NCBI GenBank assembly: GCA_005502875.1
Contig: SCMV01000004.1
Location: 62,001-126,000, forward strand
Source of the DNA: Comamonadaceae bacterium 2PF
Lineage (GTDB): Bacteria > Pseudomonadota > Gammaproteobacteria > Burkholderiales > Burkholderiaceae_C
DNA length: 64,000 bases
Direction of reading: 5' to 3'
The position numbers and the translations under genes were made by a program. Of this stretch, positions 44,917 through 55,401 are shown one piece after another. The notes below the pieces were generated by a model that was not told where the DNA came from, ran no database searches, and saw only the letters and a program-made list of their open reading frames with translations. How positions within the stretch are numbered: position 1 is the stretch's first letter; each line of letters begins with the position of its first letter.

Positions 44917-45462
44917 ATGGCCAACAAGGAAGCCCTCAGGGAACTGCAACAACGGCTGGCCGAGCGCCTGCAGACGGTGCGCGAGCAGGCGCCCACGCGC
45001 AGCTGGCTGGCTGTCGAGATCGCCGGTCACGGCTTTTTGCTGCCGCTGGACCAGTCCGGTGAAATCTTTCCGCTCGCGACCATCCACCCGGTGCCGCACA
45101 GCGCCGAATGGTTCCTGGGCGTGGCCAACCTGCGCGGCCAACTCAATGGCGTGGTCGACCTGGCCAGTTTTTTGGGCCTGGCCAGGCGCTCGCCGCGCCC
45201 CATGGCCGAAGGCGCCGCCTCGCGCGACGCCGGTCGGCTGGTGGCCTTCAACGCGCGACTGCAGGTCAACGTTGCGTTGCTGATCGATCGCCTGCTGGGC
45301 CTGCGCAACCCGTCCAACCTTCAGCCTGTGTCCCAGCCTGAAGAGGCGAGCAGGCCGCATTTCATCGGTCAGCAAATGAGCGATGCCCAGGGCCGCACCT
45401 GGCATGAACTCGACTTGACGGCGCTGGCCCTGGACGAGGCCTTCGCCCGCATCGACGCCTGA
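44917..45462 (+). CDS. pilI: CheW-like coupling protein PilI
   Basis: PilI couples the PilJ receptor to ChpA. The 181 residues show a CheW fold with an extended N-terminal helix ([20 protein letters not shown]), [24 protein letters not shown] and a second lobe ([14 protein letters not shown]). The sequence differs enough from the cheW earlier in the window to show a separate pathway. It follows pilH by 15 bases. Confidence 0.92.
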   Translation: MANKEALRELQQRLAERLQTVREQAPTRSWLAVEIAGHGFLLPLDQSGEIFPLATIHPVPHSAEWFLGVANLRGQLNGVVDLASFLGLARRSPRPMAEGAASRDAGRLVAFNARLQVNVALLIDRLLGLRNPSNLQPVSQPEEASRPHFIGQQMSDAQGRTWHELDLTALALDEAFARIDA

Positions 45463-45520
45463 GGGCGCTGACGCCCGAAACAAGAACACTGCAAATCACA
45501 GAAGTCACTGGAGCAAGCAC

Positions 45521-47863
45521 ATGAGTTTCCTGAGCCGCATCAAGGAGCTGGGCAAGTCGCAGGATCGCGAGGAAGTCCAGCCGGAAGCCTTGAGCACGGA
45601 GGGCATGGTCACGGCCGATGGCTCCCAGCAAGTGGACACGCAGTCATCGCCCTCGACCATCCAGCCGGGCGGCAACACCACGACTTCGGACTCCATCATC
45701 TCGGAGGCAGCGCCCTCGCAGTTCCCCGATGACTACAACGAGACCCGACTGAACACCGAAGCTCAGGCCTTGGCAGCGCCCGGCAGCGAGTCTCAGACGG
45801 GCCTGCCCCTGATCGGCCACCTGCGCCTGGACCGTCAGCAGCGTGTCCTGGGTGGTGCGCTGGCCGTGGGCGTGTTGGGCTTGATGCTCGCCGCCTTCCT
45901 CTCGGTGAACGCCGCAGACCGACGTGCCGCCCAGACCGGCGCCACCGGTCAGGCCCTGATGCAGTCGCAGCGCCTGGCCAAGTCGGTGTCGCAGGCCTTG
46001 ATCGGTCGCGCGCAGGCCTTCCCGGAAGTGGCCGATTCGGCCAAGGTGCTGGCCACCAACGTGCGCGGCCTGGCCCAGGGCGACAGCGCCCTCAAGCTCT
46101 CCGAGGTCTCGGGTGCTGCGCGCGAGGCGCTCACGCCCATGCTGCCGCTGGTCGACCGAGCCGAGAAAAACGCCAACTTCGTGTTGAGCCAGAAGCAGAC
46201 GCTGACCCAGGTGAGCGCCGCCCTGCGCGAGGTCAACAGCCAGTCGTCCGAGCTGCTCGACCTGGCCGAAGGCATCGCCAACGCCCGCATCGAAAAGGGC
46301 GGGGTCTCGCCGGCTGAAGCCTCGGCCCTGAACCAGCTGGTGATGCTGACGCAGCGCATCGGCAAGTCGGCCAACGAATTCCTGACCGTGGAAGGTGTGT
46401 CGACCGAAGCCGTGTTCCTGCTCGGCAAGGACCTCAACGCCTTCAAGGAAACCGCCGAAGGCCTGCTCGGCGGCAACCAGGACCTGCGCCTGACCGGCAC
46501 CAAAGACCCGGAAATGCGCGAGATGCTGGACGCGCTGCTCAAGATCTTCGAGCGCACCCGCACGCAATCGACCTTCATCCTGGGCTCCCTGCAAGGCCTG
46601 GTGGCCGCGCGCGACGCCCAGGTGGCCGTGATCGACGACTCCGAGCCGCTGCGCAAGGGCCTCGAAGAGGTGCAGGCCAAGCTGTCCGAAGGCGCCGGCA
46701 TCGGTGGGCTGAACGTGGCGCTGATCCTGGTCTTCCTGCTGCTGACGGCCACGGCCTCGTACGGCCTGCTGCGCGTCTTCCTGACCGACCAACGCCAGCG
46801 CGCCCTGATCGCCGAAGCCCAGCGCCAGGAGGCCGAGCGCCAGGAGCGCGAGGCCAAGCGTGTCAACGACGCCAACCAGGCGGCCATTCTGCGCCTGATG
46901 AACGAACTGCAGCTGGTGGCCGAAGGCGACCTGACGCAGCAAGCCACCGTGACCGAAGACATCACCGGCGCCATCGCCGACTCGGTGAACTTCACCGTGG
47001 AAGAGCTGCGCACGCTGGTTTCGCAGGTGCAAGGCGCTGTGCTGCGGGTGTCCGAGACCACCAACGAGGTGGAAAGCACCTCGACCGAGCTGCTGGCCGC
47101 GTCCGACGAACAGCTGCGCGAGATCCGCGAAACCGGTGAGTCGGTGCTGCAGATGGCAGGCCGAATCAACGAGGTGTCCGCCCAGGCCCAGCACTCCGCC
47201 GAGGTGGCGCGCCAATCGCTGGCCGCCGCCGACTCCGGTCTGGCCGCTGTGCAGAACGCCATCGGCGGCATGAACACCATCCGCGAGCAGATCCAGGAAA
47301 CCTCCAAGCGCATCAAGCGACTGGGCGAGTCGTCGCAGGAAATCGGCGAAATCACCGAACTGATTTCCGACATCACCGAGCAGACGAACGTGCTGGCCCT
47401 GAACGCCGCCATCCAGGCCGCCTCAGCCGGTGAAGCCGGCCGTGGCTTCTCGGTGGTGGCCGAAGAAGTGCAGCGACTGGCCGAACGCTCGGCCGACGCG
47501 ACCCGCGAAATTGCCGCGCTGGTGCGCACCATTCAGACCGACACCCAAGACGCCGTGGCCGCCATGGAGCGCTCCACGCAGGGGGTGGTCGAAGGGGCCC
47601 GACTGTCCGACGCCGCAGGTTCTGCGCTGGGTGACATCGACCGCGTGTCGCGCCGCCTCGCCGAGCTGATCGAGCAGATTTCGTCGCAAGCCTTGCGCGA
47701 AGCGGACAACGCCAACGTGGTGGTCGCCAACATCCAGCACATTTTTGCCGTGACCGAGCAGACGGGTGAGGGCACGCGCTCGACCTCGCAGCTGGTTCGT
47801 GAACTGGCCAAGACCGCTGAAGAACTTCAGCAGCAGGTGGCCCGCTTCAAGATCGCTTCCTGA
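45521..47863 (+). CDS. pilJ: Twitching-motility chemoreceptor PilJ
   Basis: The 780-residue receptor of the Pil-Chp system has an unusually long Ser/Thr/Gln-rich cytoplasmic start (about 1-105), a membrane helix at about 107-128 ([27 protein letters not shown]), and a periplasmic region with two PilJ-type helical domains. A second membrane helix near 400 ([25 protein letters not shown]) is followed by a HAMP-like segment and a signalling hairpin with [41 protein letters not shown]. The absence of typical methylation Glu pairs is common in PilJ. It ends without a CheR-binding tail. Confidence 0.93.
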   Translation: MSFLSRIKELGKSQDREEVQPEALSTEGMVTADGSQQVDTQSSPSTIQPGGNTTTSDSIISEAAPSQFPDDYNETRLNTEAQALAAPGSESQTGLPLIGHLRLDRQQRVLGGALAVGVLGLMLAAFLSVNAADRRAAQTGATGQALMQSQRLAKSVSQALIGRAQAFPEVADSAKVLATNVRGLAQGDSALKLSEVSGAAREALTPMLPLVDRAEKNANFVLSQKQTLTQVSAALREVNSQSSELLDLAEGIANARIEKGGVSPAEASALNQLVMLTQRIGKSANEFLTVEGVSTEAVFLLGKDLNAFKETAEGLLGGNQDLRLTGTKDPEMREMLDALLKIFERTRTQSTFILGSLQGLVAARDAQVAVIDDSEPLRKGLEEVQAKLSEGAGIGGLNVALILVFLLLTATASYGLLRVFLTDQRQRALIAEAQRQEAERQEREAKRVNDANQAAILRLMNELQLVAEGDLTQQATVTEDITGAIADSVNFTVEELRTLVSQVQGAVLRVSETTNEVESTSTELLAASDEQLREIRETGESVLQMAGRINEVSAQAQHSAEVARQSLAAADSGLAAVQNAIGGMNTIREQIQETSKRIKRLGESSQEIGEITELISDITEQTNVLALNAAIQAASAGEAGRGFSVVAEEVQRLAERSADATREIAALVRTIQTDTQDAVAAMERSTQGVVEGARLSDAAGSALGDIDRVSRRLAELIEQISSQALREADNANVVVANIQHIFAVTEQTGEGTRSTSQLVRELAKTAEELQQQVARFKIAS

Positions 47864-47913
47864 TCGGCTTCGCAGCACCACGAACGTCAAGACAAGCAAA
47901 CACCCGGGATCCC

Positions 47914-50900
47914 ATGGACAGCCTGCAAACCGACGCCGCCCTGCCCGCAGACGACCTCAGCGCCCTGGCATGGGTGCAGGACGAGTTGCGCAAGTCGCTG
48001 GACGCCGCACACAAGGCGCTCAACCGTGCGCTCAAGGACCAGGCCTCGGCCTCGCAGTCGGACGTCGATGCGCTCGACCCTTCCGTGCTGCGCACCGCTC
48101 GCCAGCAAATCCACCAAGGTGTGGGTGCGCTCGAACTCGCGGGCCTGCCCGCTGGGGCTGCCTTGCTGCGTGCCAGCGAATCGCTGGTGCAGAAGTTCGT
48201 GGGCCGACCGGCCTCCTTGTCGGCCGACGCCGTGCGCGACATCGAGCGCGCCTCGTTCGCGCTGCTCGACTACATGGGGCGCCGCATCGGTGGCAAGCAG
48301 GTCTCGGCGGTTGAACTGTTCCCGCAGTACGAGGCACTGGTGTCTCGCGTGGGTGGCGGCTTGCCGCGCCCCTCTGACCTGTGGTCACAGGACTGGCCCT
48401 CGCTGTCGCTGGAGTCTCGACTGGAAGCGCCCGATGACGTCGAGCCGCGCAAGCCCGACGCCGGCACGGTCGACGCCTTCGAGCGCGGCCTGCTGGGCCT
48501 GATGAAGCGCCAGCAGCCGCAAGACGCCCGTGACCTGGCGCAGGTGTGCGCCGCCTTGGCTCGCGACGCCGAACAGCGGCGCGCCCACCGTGAGGCGGCC
48601 ACCTGGATGCTGGCCAGCGGCTTCCTCGAAGGGCTGGCCGACCGCCACATCGCGCTCGACGTGCACGCCAAGCGCGTGCTGTCTTCGCTGCTGAGCCAGT
48701 TGCGCGTGCTGGTGCGCGGCAATGGCGTGCCCTCTGACCGACTGGCCAACGAGCTGCTGTTCTTCTGCGCTCAAGCCCAGGAAACCCCGGCCGCCGAGCG
48801 CTCCGTGCTCACGCGGGTGCGCCGCACCTTCGGCCTGGAGCGCCACCGCCCGGTCAGCCTGGCGGCCTCCTCTCTGGGGCGGCATGACCCGGCCACCATC
48901 GCTCAGGCGCTCAAGCGCGTGGCCAGCGCCAAGGAAGGCTGGTCGGCCGTGGCCGCGGGCGAGGCGCTGCGCCTTGGCGGCTTGAACGAGCAGTTCAGCC
49001 TGGTCGGCGACTCCCTGCGCAAGCTCTTCCCCGACGGCGACGTGCTGGCCACGGCCTTGTCCGACGCCGTGCAGCGCACCGTGCAGTCGGCGCAAGGCCC
49101 TGAAGCCGGCCTGGCCATGGAAGTGGCCACCAGCGTTCTCTATGTCGAGGCCTGTCTCGAAGACGGCGAGTTCGAGTCAAGCGAGCAGCACGAACGCATG
49201 CAGCGCCTGGCCGACCGCATTCGCCTGGTCAGCGAGGGGCAAACCGCCCCTCCGCTGGAAGGCTGGATGGAGGACCTCTACCGCCGCGTCTCCGACCGCC
49301 AGACCATTGGCAGCGTCGTGCAGGAGCTGCGCAGCACCCTGTCCGAGTGCGAAAAGCACATCGACCAGTTCTTCCGCGACCCTCAGAACCGCGCGCCCCT
49401 GGTCAACGTGCCCAACCAGCTGCAGTCCATCCGTGGCGTGCTCGCCGTGCTGGGCCTGGACCTGGCTGCTCACGCCAGCGTGCGCATGCGCGACGACGTC
49501 GACCAGCTGCTGCAGCCCTCGACCGACCTGGACGAGGCGGCCAAAGCGGGTGTCTTCGATCGCCTGGCCAGCAACCTGGGTGCCCTGGGCTTCCTCATCG
49601 ACATGATGGGCGTGCAGCCCTCGCTGGCGAAGTCCCTGTTCACCTACGACGAAGCCAGCGGGGTGTTGTCTCCGCTGATGGGCCGCGAAAAAAAAGTCCT
49701 GAGCACGCCGGATGACCCGGTCGAGGCCGCTGCGCACCACGTGCAGCAGGTCGAGAAGCAGCAAGCCCAGGCCGTGGCCGAAGAGGCCGTGCAGGCGCTG
49801 GAGCAAGCCGGGCAGGGCGATGTGAGCCTGGATGTGGTTTCCGAGCAGTTGCAAAAGCTCGCCGAGACCCCGCACGTTCAGGAGCAGTCCGAGCTGGCCG
49901 GCACGCTGGCCGCTGCTCAGGCTGCGCTGGACCAGGCGCTGCAGGCCGACGATGCCGAATCGACCGCCGCCGCGCGCGAGCAGGTCTCTCAGGTGCTGGC
50001 CGACTTGACCCAACCCGAGCCTGAGCCCGAACCCGAAGCGCCTGCTTTCCCGCCGCAAGCGCTCCTGGCCCCGACCCCGGTGGCCGAGGTCGAAGCCACC
50101 GGCCTGGAAGAAGACGACGAGATGCGCGAGATCTTCCTGGAAGAAGCGCGCGAAGTCATCGACCAGGCTCGCGAGGGCCTGCAAAGCCTGCGCGACCAAC
50201 CCGATGACGTGCAGGCCCTGACCTCGGTGCGCCGCGCCTTTCACACCCTCAAGGGCAGCTCGCGCATGGTGGGCCTCAAGGAGTACGGTGAAGCCGGCTG
50301 GGCCTGCGAGCAGCTCTACAACACCTGGCTGGCCTCCCAGGCCCCCGCCAGCGGTGACCTGCTTGGCCTGAGCCACGAGGTGCTCGACCACCTCGCCCAA
50401 TGGACCGACGCCATTGCCGAGCGCCGCGATGCGGGCTGGTCCAGCGCACCCGTCGTGGCCGTTGCCGATGCCATGCGCCTGCACGGCGAGCGCCAGTCGC
50501 TTGCCGTCGCGTCCGAGGTGGCGCCTGAGGTGGCGCCCGATGCCGCACCTGAGCTCGCGATCGACCTGAACGCGCTGCCGACGACCTCTGAGTCGGCGCT
50601 CGTTGACCTCACCGAGCCCTTGCCTCTGGCCGACCCGGTCGCCGCCGATCTGGTGCAGGTCGATGAGGTCATCTCGCTGGACTTGCCCGACCTGCTGGCC
50701 GAGCCTGTGCCGGCCAGCGAGGCGGCGCTGGTTGCCGCGGTCGAGGCCGGCCTGTCCGACCTGGACTTGCCCGATGCCCTGGGTCAACAGCCGAGCCCGG
50801 CCGAAGCCACCTCGATCGCGCAAGCCGTCATCCTGGAGGACGAAGAGCCCCTGGACCTGTCCAGCCTGGAGGTCATCGAGCCCGTCGAGATCCGCTCGCC

Positions 50901-53900
50901 GGACGACGGCGCGCCGACCCAGGCTGGCTCTCTGGGCGAAGCCGCCCCTGCCGTCACCGAGGTCGACTTCGCTCTGGACCTGTCGCTGGGCGATTCGCCG
51001 TCTGCCGAAGCCGACAGCGAAGGCAGCGACGAGCCTGTCAAGGTCATTGGTGACCTGCGCATCCCCATCCCGCTGTTCAACATCTACCTCAACGAGGCCG
51101 ATGAGCAGTCCCGCCGCCTCGGCCATGCCTTGAGCGAGTGGGCCCTGGAAGGCGCCGTGCGCCCGGTGGGCGACGACATGGTCGCGCTGGCGCATTCGCT
51201 GGCTGGCAATTCCGCGACCGTGGGCTATGCAGACCTGTCCAGGCTCGCGCGCTTGCTGGAGCATGGCCTGAGCCGAGCCCAGACCCTGGGCCGTGTGCGC
51301 GAGAGCGACGCGAGCCTCTTCAACGAAGCCGCCGAAGAAATCCGCCAACTGCTGCATCAATTTGCGGCCGGCTTCCTGCGCCCCGCGTCGCCCGACCTGT
51401 TGAGCCGCCTGGACGACTACGACCACGAGGCCTCGCGCATGATCGAAGCGCGCAGCCTCCTGCCCACCAACGACGACCCGCTGGCCACCGGGGCCGGTGC
51501 CTTGGACGAGGCCCCCGAGCGTTCTCACCTGCGCCTGGTGCGCGCCGAGCCCGAGGTGCCAGAGGTCTCCGATGAACACGACCCCATTCACCCCGAGACC
51601 GTCCAGCCGTCGCACGCTCCTGCCACGCTGACACCACTGGCCGAGCTGAACCTGCCCTGGGACGGTGAAGACGACATCGATCAGCTCGATCAGGTGGACG
51701 CCGACCTGTTCCCCATCTTCGAAGAAGAAGCCCAGGAACTGCTGCCTCAGCTCGCCAACGAAGTTCGCCATTGGCTGAGCCGGCCTGAGGACGCCGAGGC
51801 GGCCTCGGCCTGCATGCGCACGCTGCACACCTTCAAGGGCGGCGCCCGCCTGGCGGGTGCGATGCGGCTGGGCGAGCTGGCTCACCGGCTGGAGTCCGCC
51901 ATCGAGCGGCTCTTGTCGTCGGGCACCCCAAGCGCCGACGCCGTGGCCCCGCTGGAAGGCCGCGTGGACCGCTTGGTGGATGATTTCGAGGCCCTGCGGC
52001 AGCGCGACGCGTCCCAGCAGGCCGATGTGCTGGCGCATTCCCTGGCCACCCCGCTGGCCGAGGTCTCCCCAGAGATCGCTTCGGATCAGCCCTTTGCGCC
52101 CGATGCGGCGCACGTTGGCCTCGGAGCCGATGGCGATGCCGACGTCGGCGATCAGGCGCCAGCGCCTGCCGACCTGTCTTCACAAGGGGCAGCGCCCGTT
52201 GTCGATGCCGACATGGCTGCGGCCAGCCCTCAGCTCGCCGGGGACGCCCTGGCGCCCATCGACTGGGCCTCGCTGCCCGTCGATCGCCTCACCGCCATGC
52301 GGCCCGCCGTTCGAGAAAACACGCAAGGCCCGACGCACGCCGCCGTGCGCGTGCGGCCTCAACTGCTCGACCGCCTGGTCAACCACGCCGGCGAGGTCGC
52401 CATCACCCGCACCCGCCTGCAAGGCCAGGTCGGGCAGATCAAGGGCTCCCTGTCCGACCTGACGGAAAACCTGGACCGCCTGCGCCAGCAACTGCGCGAC
52501 ATCGAGCTGCAGGCCGAAACCCAGGTGGCCACGCGCATGGAGCAAGCGCGCGCTGCCTCTCAGCAGTTCGACCCGCTTGAGTTCGACCGCTACACCCGCT
52601 TCCAGGAACTCACCCGGATGATGGCCGAGTCGGTCAACGACGTGGCCACCGTGCAGCGCACCTTGCAGCGCAGCATGGAAACCACCGAAGACCAGCTGGC
52701 CGCCCAGGCTCGCTTGACCCGTGACCTGCAGGACGACCTGCTGCGCACGCGCATGGTGGAGTTCGAAGGCCTGTCTGACCGCCTCTACCGCGTGGTGCGC
52801 CAGGCCGCCAAGGAAACGGCCAAGCAGGTGCGCCTGGACATCGTCGGCGGCAGCACCGAAGTCGACCGCGGCGTGCTCGAGCGCATGACCGGTGCCTTCG
52901 AGCACCTGCTGCGCAACTGCGTGACGCACGGCATCGAGTCGCCTGAAAGCCGGGCAGCATCGGGCAAGGACGCCACCGGCACCATCACCGTGACCCTCTC
53001 GCAAGAAGGCAACGAAGTCAGCATCGCCTTCAGCGACGACGGCGCCGGCCTGCGCCTGGACCGCATCCGTGAACGCGCGCTGTCGCTGGGCCTCATCGCC
53101 AACGACGCTTCGCTGAGCGACGACGAGCTGGCCCACCTGATCTTCACCCCCGGCTTCTCCACCGCCGACCAGGTCACCGAGCTGGCTGGCCGTGGCGTGG
53201 GCATGGACGTCGTGCGCGCCGAGGTCAACGCCATGGGCGGTCGCGTCGAAACCCACACCGAAGCCGGGCAGGGCACCCGCTTCACGCTGATCCTGCCGCT
53301 GACCACCGCCGTCACCCGCGTGGTGATGCTGCGCTGCGGCCAGGTGAACGTGGCCGTGCCCACCCACCTCATCGAGATGGTGCGCCGCTCGCGCCCACCC
53401 GAGGTCGAGCAGGCCTACCGCGACGGCACCATGCCCTTTGGCGACCAGACCTTGCCGTTCTATTGGCTGGGCGCGCTGCTCGATTTCAGCCCCATGGGCG
53501 TTGAAGGTGGCCGCAGCCTGCCGGTGGTCATCGTTCGCTCGGCCCAGCAGCGCATCGCCATCCACGTGGACGAGGTGCTGGGCAACCAGGAAGTGGTGGT
53601 CAAGAACCTGGGCACCCAGCTCTCGCGCCTGCCCGGTCTGGCCGGCATGACGCTGCTGGCTTCGGGCGCCGTCTCGCTCATCTACAACCCGGTGGCGCTG
53701 GCCACGGTGTATGGCGATCAGGCCCGATCGGCCACTGGCAAGGCCCTGGCCTCGGCGGGCGACGCGATCGTCGGTTGGCTGCAGCCGCACGCCAAGCCCC
53801 TGCTCGTGGCCGAGGCGCAGGCGGCCGAGCCCGATGTGCCGCTGGTGCTCGTGGTCGACGATTCGCTCACCGTTCGACGTGTCACGCAGCGCCTGCTGGC

Positions 53901-54219
53901 TCGCGAAGGCTACCGCGTCAACCTGGCAAAAGACGGCCTTGAAGCCCTTGAATCCTTGGCTCAGGAGCGCCCGACGGTGGTACTGTCGGACATCGAAATG
54001 CCTCGCATGGACGGCTTTGACCTGGTGCGAAACATCCGAGCCGACCAGAAGCTCGCCGACCTGCCCGTCATCATGATCACCTCACGGATTGCGCAAAAAC
54101 ACCGCGACTACGCCGCCGAGTTGGGGGTGAACCACTACCTCGGCAAACCGTACCGCGAAGAAGAATTGTTGGCGTTGGTGGCCCGTCATGCCGCCGCGAC
54201 CGACATCGCCATCTCGTGA
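47914..54219 (+). CDS. chpA: Hybrid chemotaxis-type kinase ChpA/PilL of the twitching system
   Basis: ChpA is the kinase of the Pil-Chp pathway; the chain here is 2101 residues. The long N-terminal part contains helical Hpt-like bundles. One at about 480-590 has Gln504 in place of the His (NQLQSIRGVL). Three have conserved His: H777 (AFHTLKGSSRM), H1094 (ALAHSLAGNSATVG) and H1305 (TLHTFKGGARL). Acidic, Ala/Pro-rich linkers separate them. Then come the dimerisation helices (LLDRLVNHAGEVAITRTRL), an HATPase (LLRNCVTHGIES, SDDGAGL, GVGMDVV), a CheW-like regulator and a C-terminal receiver with D2026 in VLSDIEMPRMDG. It signals to PilG and PilH. Confidence 0.95.
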   Translation: MDSLQTDAALPADDLSALAWVQDELRKSLDAAHKALNRALKDQASASQSDVDALDPSVLRTARQQIHQGVGALELAGLPAGAALLRASESLVQKFVGRPASLSADAVRDIERASFALLDYMGRRIGGKQVSAVELFPQYEALVSRVGGGLPRPSDLWSQDWPSLSLESRLEAPDDVEPRKPDAGTVDAFERGLLGLMKRQQPQDARDLAQVCAALARDAEQRRAHREAATWMLASGFLEGLADRHIALDVHAKRVLSSLLSQLRVLVRGNGVPSDRLANELLFFCAQAQETPAAERSVLTRVRRTFGLERHRPVSLAASSLGRHDPATIAQALKRVASAKEGWSAVAAGEALRLGGLNEQFSLVGDSLRKLFPDGDVLATALSDAVQRTVQSAQGPEAGLAMEVATSVLYVEACLEDGEFESSEQHERMQRLADRIRLVSEGQTAPPLEGWMEDLYRRVSDRQTIGSVVQELRSTLSECEKHIDQFFRDPQNRAPLVNVPNQLQSIRGVLAVLGLDLAAHASVRMRDDVDQLLQPSTDLDEAAKAGVFDRLASNLGALGFLIDMMGVQPSLAKSLFTYDEASGVLSPLMGREKKVLSTPDDPVEAAAHHVQQVEKQQAQAVAEEAVQALEQAGQGDVSLDVVSEQLQKLAETPHVQEQSELAGTLAAAQAALDQALQADDAESTAAAREQVSQVLADLTQPEPEPEPEAPAFPPQALLAPTPVAEVEATGLEEDDEMREIFLEEAREVIDQAREGLQSLRDQPDDVQALTSVRRAFHTLKGSSRMVGLKEYGEAGWACEQLYNTWLASQAPASGDLLGLSHEVLDHLAQWTDAIAERRDAGWSSAPVVAVADAMRLHGERQSLAVASEVAPEVAPDAAPELAIDLNALPTTSESALVDLTEPLPLADPVAADLVQVDEVISLDLPDLLAEPVPASEAALVAAVEAGLSDLDLPDALGQQPSPAEATSIAQAVILEDEEPLDLSSLEVIEPVEIRSPDDGAPTQAGSLGEAAPAVTEVDFALDLSLGDSPSAEADSEGSDEPVKVIGDLRIPIPLFNIYLNEADEQSRRLGHALSEWALEGAVRPVGDDMVALAHSLAGNSATVGYADLSRLARLLEHGLSRAQTLGRVRESDASLFNEAAEEIRQLLHQFAAGFLRPASPDLLSRLDDYDHEASRMIEARSLLPTNDDPLATGAGALDEAPERSHLRLVRAEPEVPEVSDEHDPIHPETVQPSHAPATLTPLAELNLPWDGEDDIDQLDQVDADLFPIFEEEAQELLPQLANEVRHWLSRPEDAEAASACMRTLHTFKGGARLAGAMRLGELAHRLESAIERLLSSGTPSADAVAPLEGRVDRLVDDFEALRQRDASQQADVLAHSLATPLAEVSPEIASDQPFAPDAAHVGLGADGDADVGDQAPAPADLSSQGAAPVVDADMAAASPQLAGDALAPIDWASLPVDRLTAMRPAVRENTQGPTHAAVRVRPQLLDRLVNHAGEVAITRTRLQGQVGQIKGSLSDLTENLDRLRQQLRDIELQAETQVATRMEQARAASQQFDPLEFDRYTRFQELTRMMAESVNDVATVQRTLQRSMETTEDQLAAQARLTRDLQDDLLRTRMVEFEGLSDRLYRVVRQAAKETAKQVRLDIVGGSTEVDRGVLERMTGAFEHLLRNCVTHGIESPESRAASGKDATGTITVTLSQEGNEVSIAFSDDGAGLRLDRIRERALSLGLIANDASLSDDELAHLIFTPGFSTADQVTELAGRGVGMDVVRAEVNAMGGRVETHTEAGQGTRFTLILPLTTAVTRVVMLRCGQVNVAVPTHLIEMVRRSRPPEVEQAYRDGTMPFGDQTLPFYWLGALLDFSPMGVEGGRSLPVVIVRSAQQRIAIHVDEVLGNQEVVVKNLGTQLSRLPGLAGMTLLASGAVSLIYNPVALATVYGDQARSATGKALASAGDAIVGWLQPHAKPLLVAEAQAAEPDVPLVLVVDDSLTVRRVTQRLLAREGYRVNLAKDGLEALESLAQERPTVVLSDIEMPRMDGFDLVRNIRADQKLADLPVIMITSRIAQKHRDYAAELGVNHYLGKPYREEELLALVARHAAATDIAIS

Positions 54220-54299
54220 CGATCGCCTTTTTCGGGTCAAAGCTGTAATTGCCACCCTCGCTTCACCACCCCTCCGACATCCCGGCGCCTGCCCCGGCC

Positions 54300-55343
54300 A
54301 TGGATGACGCCATCTCCCACCTCGCTGCGCTGACTGCGCAGCGCGACAGGGAGTTGCTGGACGTCACCTTGGCCCAGGGCGTGCTGGACCTGCTGGGCTC
54401 GGCCAGCGTGGGGGTGCATCGACTCATCGGTCGCGAGGACGACTCCCGGCGCTGGTTGTGCTGTGGCCTGGCCCGCAAAGGCCAGATCGCGGTCTCCGAC
54501 CCCTCCTGGGTTGACCTGCACACCTTGCCGCTGGAGGCCGACCACCCTTTGCGGGCCCAGGCGCTGGCCTCACGGCTGTCCGAGCAAAGTGGGCCCGAGG
54601 TTGGGCAGTCCGGGTACGTGTTGGTCATGCCCCTGCCTGTCGAGGTGGGCTTGCCCGGCGTGCTGGAGGTCCATTCCGACGAGCCCTTGTCCGTGCGCGC
54701 GCAGCGCACGATCCAGACCGTGCTGAAGGTGTTTGGCAACTTCCAGAATTTGCTGGAGTCCAGTCAGCGCGACGCGCTGACGGCCCTGCTGAACCGCCAG
54801 ACCTTTGACGCGACCTTCCTGAAGGCATCGATGCCGGTGACCGAGCGTGGCGCCGACCATGCCGAGGGCGAGCGTCGCCACAGTGATTCGTCTGGCTATT
54901 GGCTGGGGGTGGTGGACATCGATCACTTCAAGCGCGTCAACGACGGTTTCGGGCACCTCATCGGTGACGAGGTGCTGGTGCTGGTCGCGCGCATCATGCG
55001 CCAGACCTTCCGCCACCACGACCGGCTCTACCGTTTTGGTGGCGAAGAGTTCGTCATCTTGCTGCGTGGGGGCAACGAAGAGGACGCCTTGGGGGCCTTC
55101 GAGCGCTTTCGCCTCAACGTGGCGCAGTACCCGTTTCCGCAGGTGCAGAACGTCACCGTCAGCGTGGGCTTCACCGAGGTGCGCCACCAGGACACCCCCA
55201 ACGTGGCTTTTGCAAGGGCCGACCAGGCCGTCTACCGCGCCAAGCACCAGGGGCGCAACCAGGTGCTCAGCCACGAGGGGCTAGTTCGCGCTGGCGTGCT
55301 GGCCTCGCCTGAAGCGCACATCGGCGACGTCGAGCTGTTCTGA
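54300..55343 (+). CDS. GAF-GGDEF diguanylate cyclase
   Basis: The 347-residue protein has a GAF-like sensor region (about 15-165) and a GGDEF domain with active-site GGEEF at 247-251. RHHD sits five residues before it, matching the RxxD inhibitory site, so product feedback by c-di-GMP is expected. It has no membrane helix. Its position just after chpA suggests a link between the pil signalling system and c-di-GMP-controlled motility/sessility. The frame opens at a TTG (54249); ATG 54300 was chosen because the protein sequence becomes helical and typical from there. No ribosome site is visible. Confidence 0.9.
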   Translation: MDDAISHLAALTAQRDRELLDVTLAQGVLDLLGSASVGVHRLIGREDDSRRWLCCGLARKGQIAVSDPSWVDLHTLPLEADHPLRAQALASRLSEQSGPEVGQSGYVLVMPLPVEVGLPGVLEVHSDEPLSVRAQRTIQTVLKVFGNFQNLLESSQRDALTALLNRQTFDATFLKASMPVTERGADHAEGERRHSDSSGYWLGVVDIDHFKRVNDGFGHLIGDEVLVLVARIMRQTFRHHDRLYRFGGEEFVILLRGGNEEDALGAFERFRLNVAQYPFPQVQNVTVSVGFTEVRHQDTPNVAFARADQAVYRAKHQGRNQVLSHEGLVRAGVLASPEAHIGDVELF

Positions 55344-55401
55344 GCGCTGGTCCGCTGAGGTGGGCGATGCACAGGCCCTCGCGTGGGCGCTTGCCTGGTG
55401 A

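Noticed and set aside
49177-52113. A 978-codon open frame antisense to chpA
   Set aside because: Same shadow composition; chpA carries clear Hpt domains in the opposite strand throughout.
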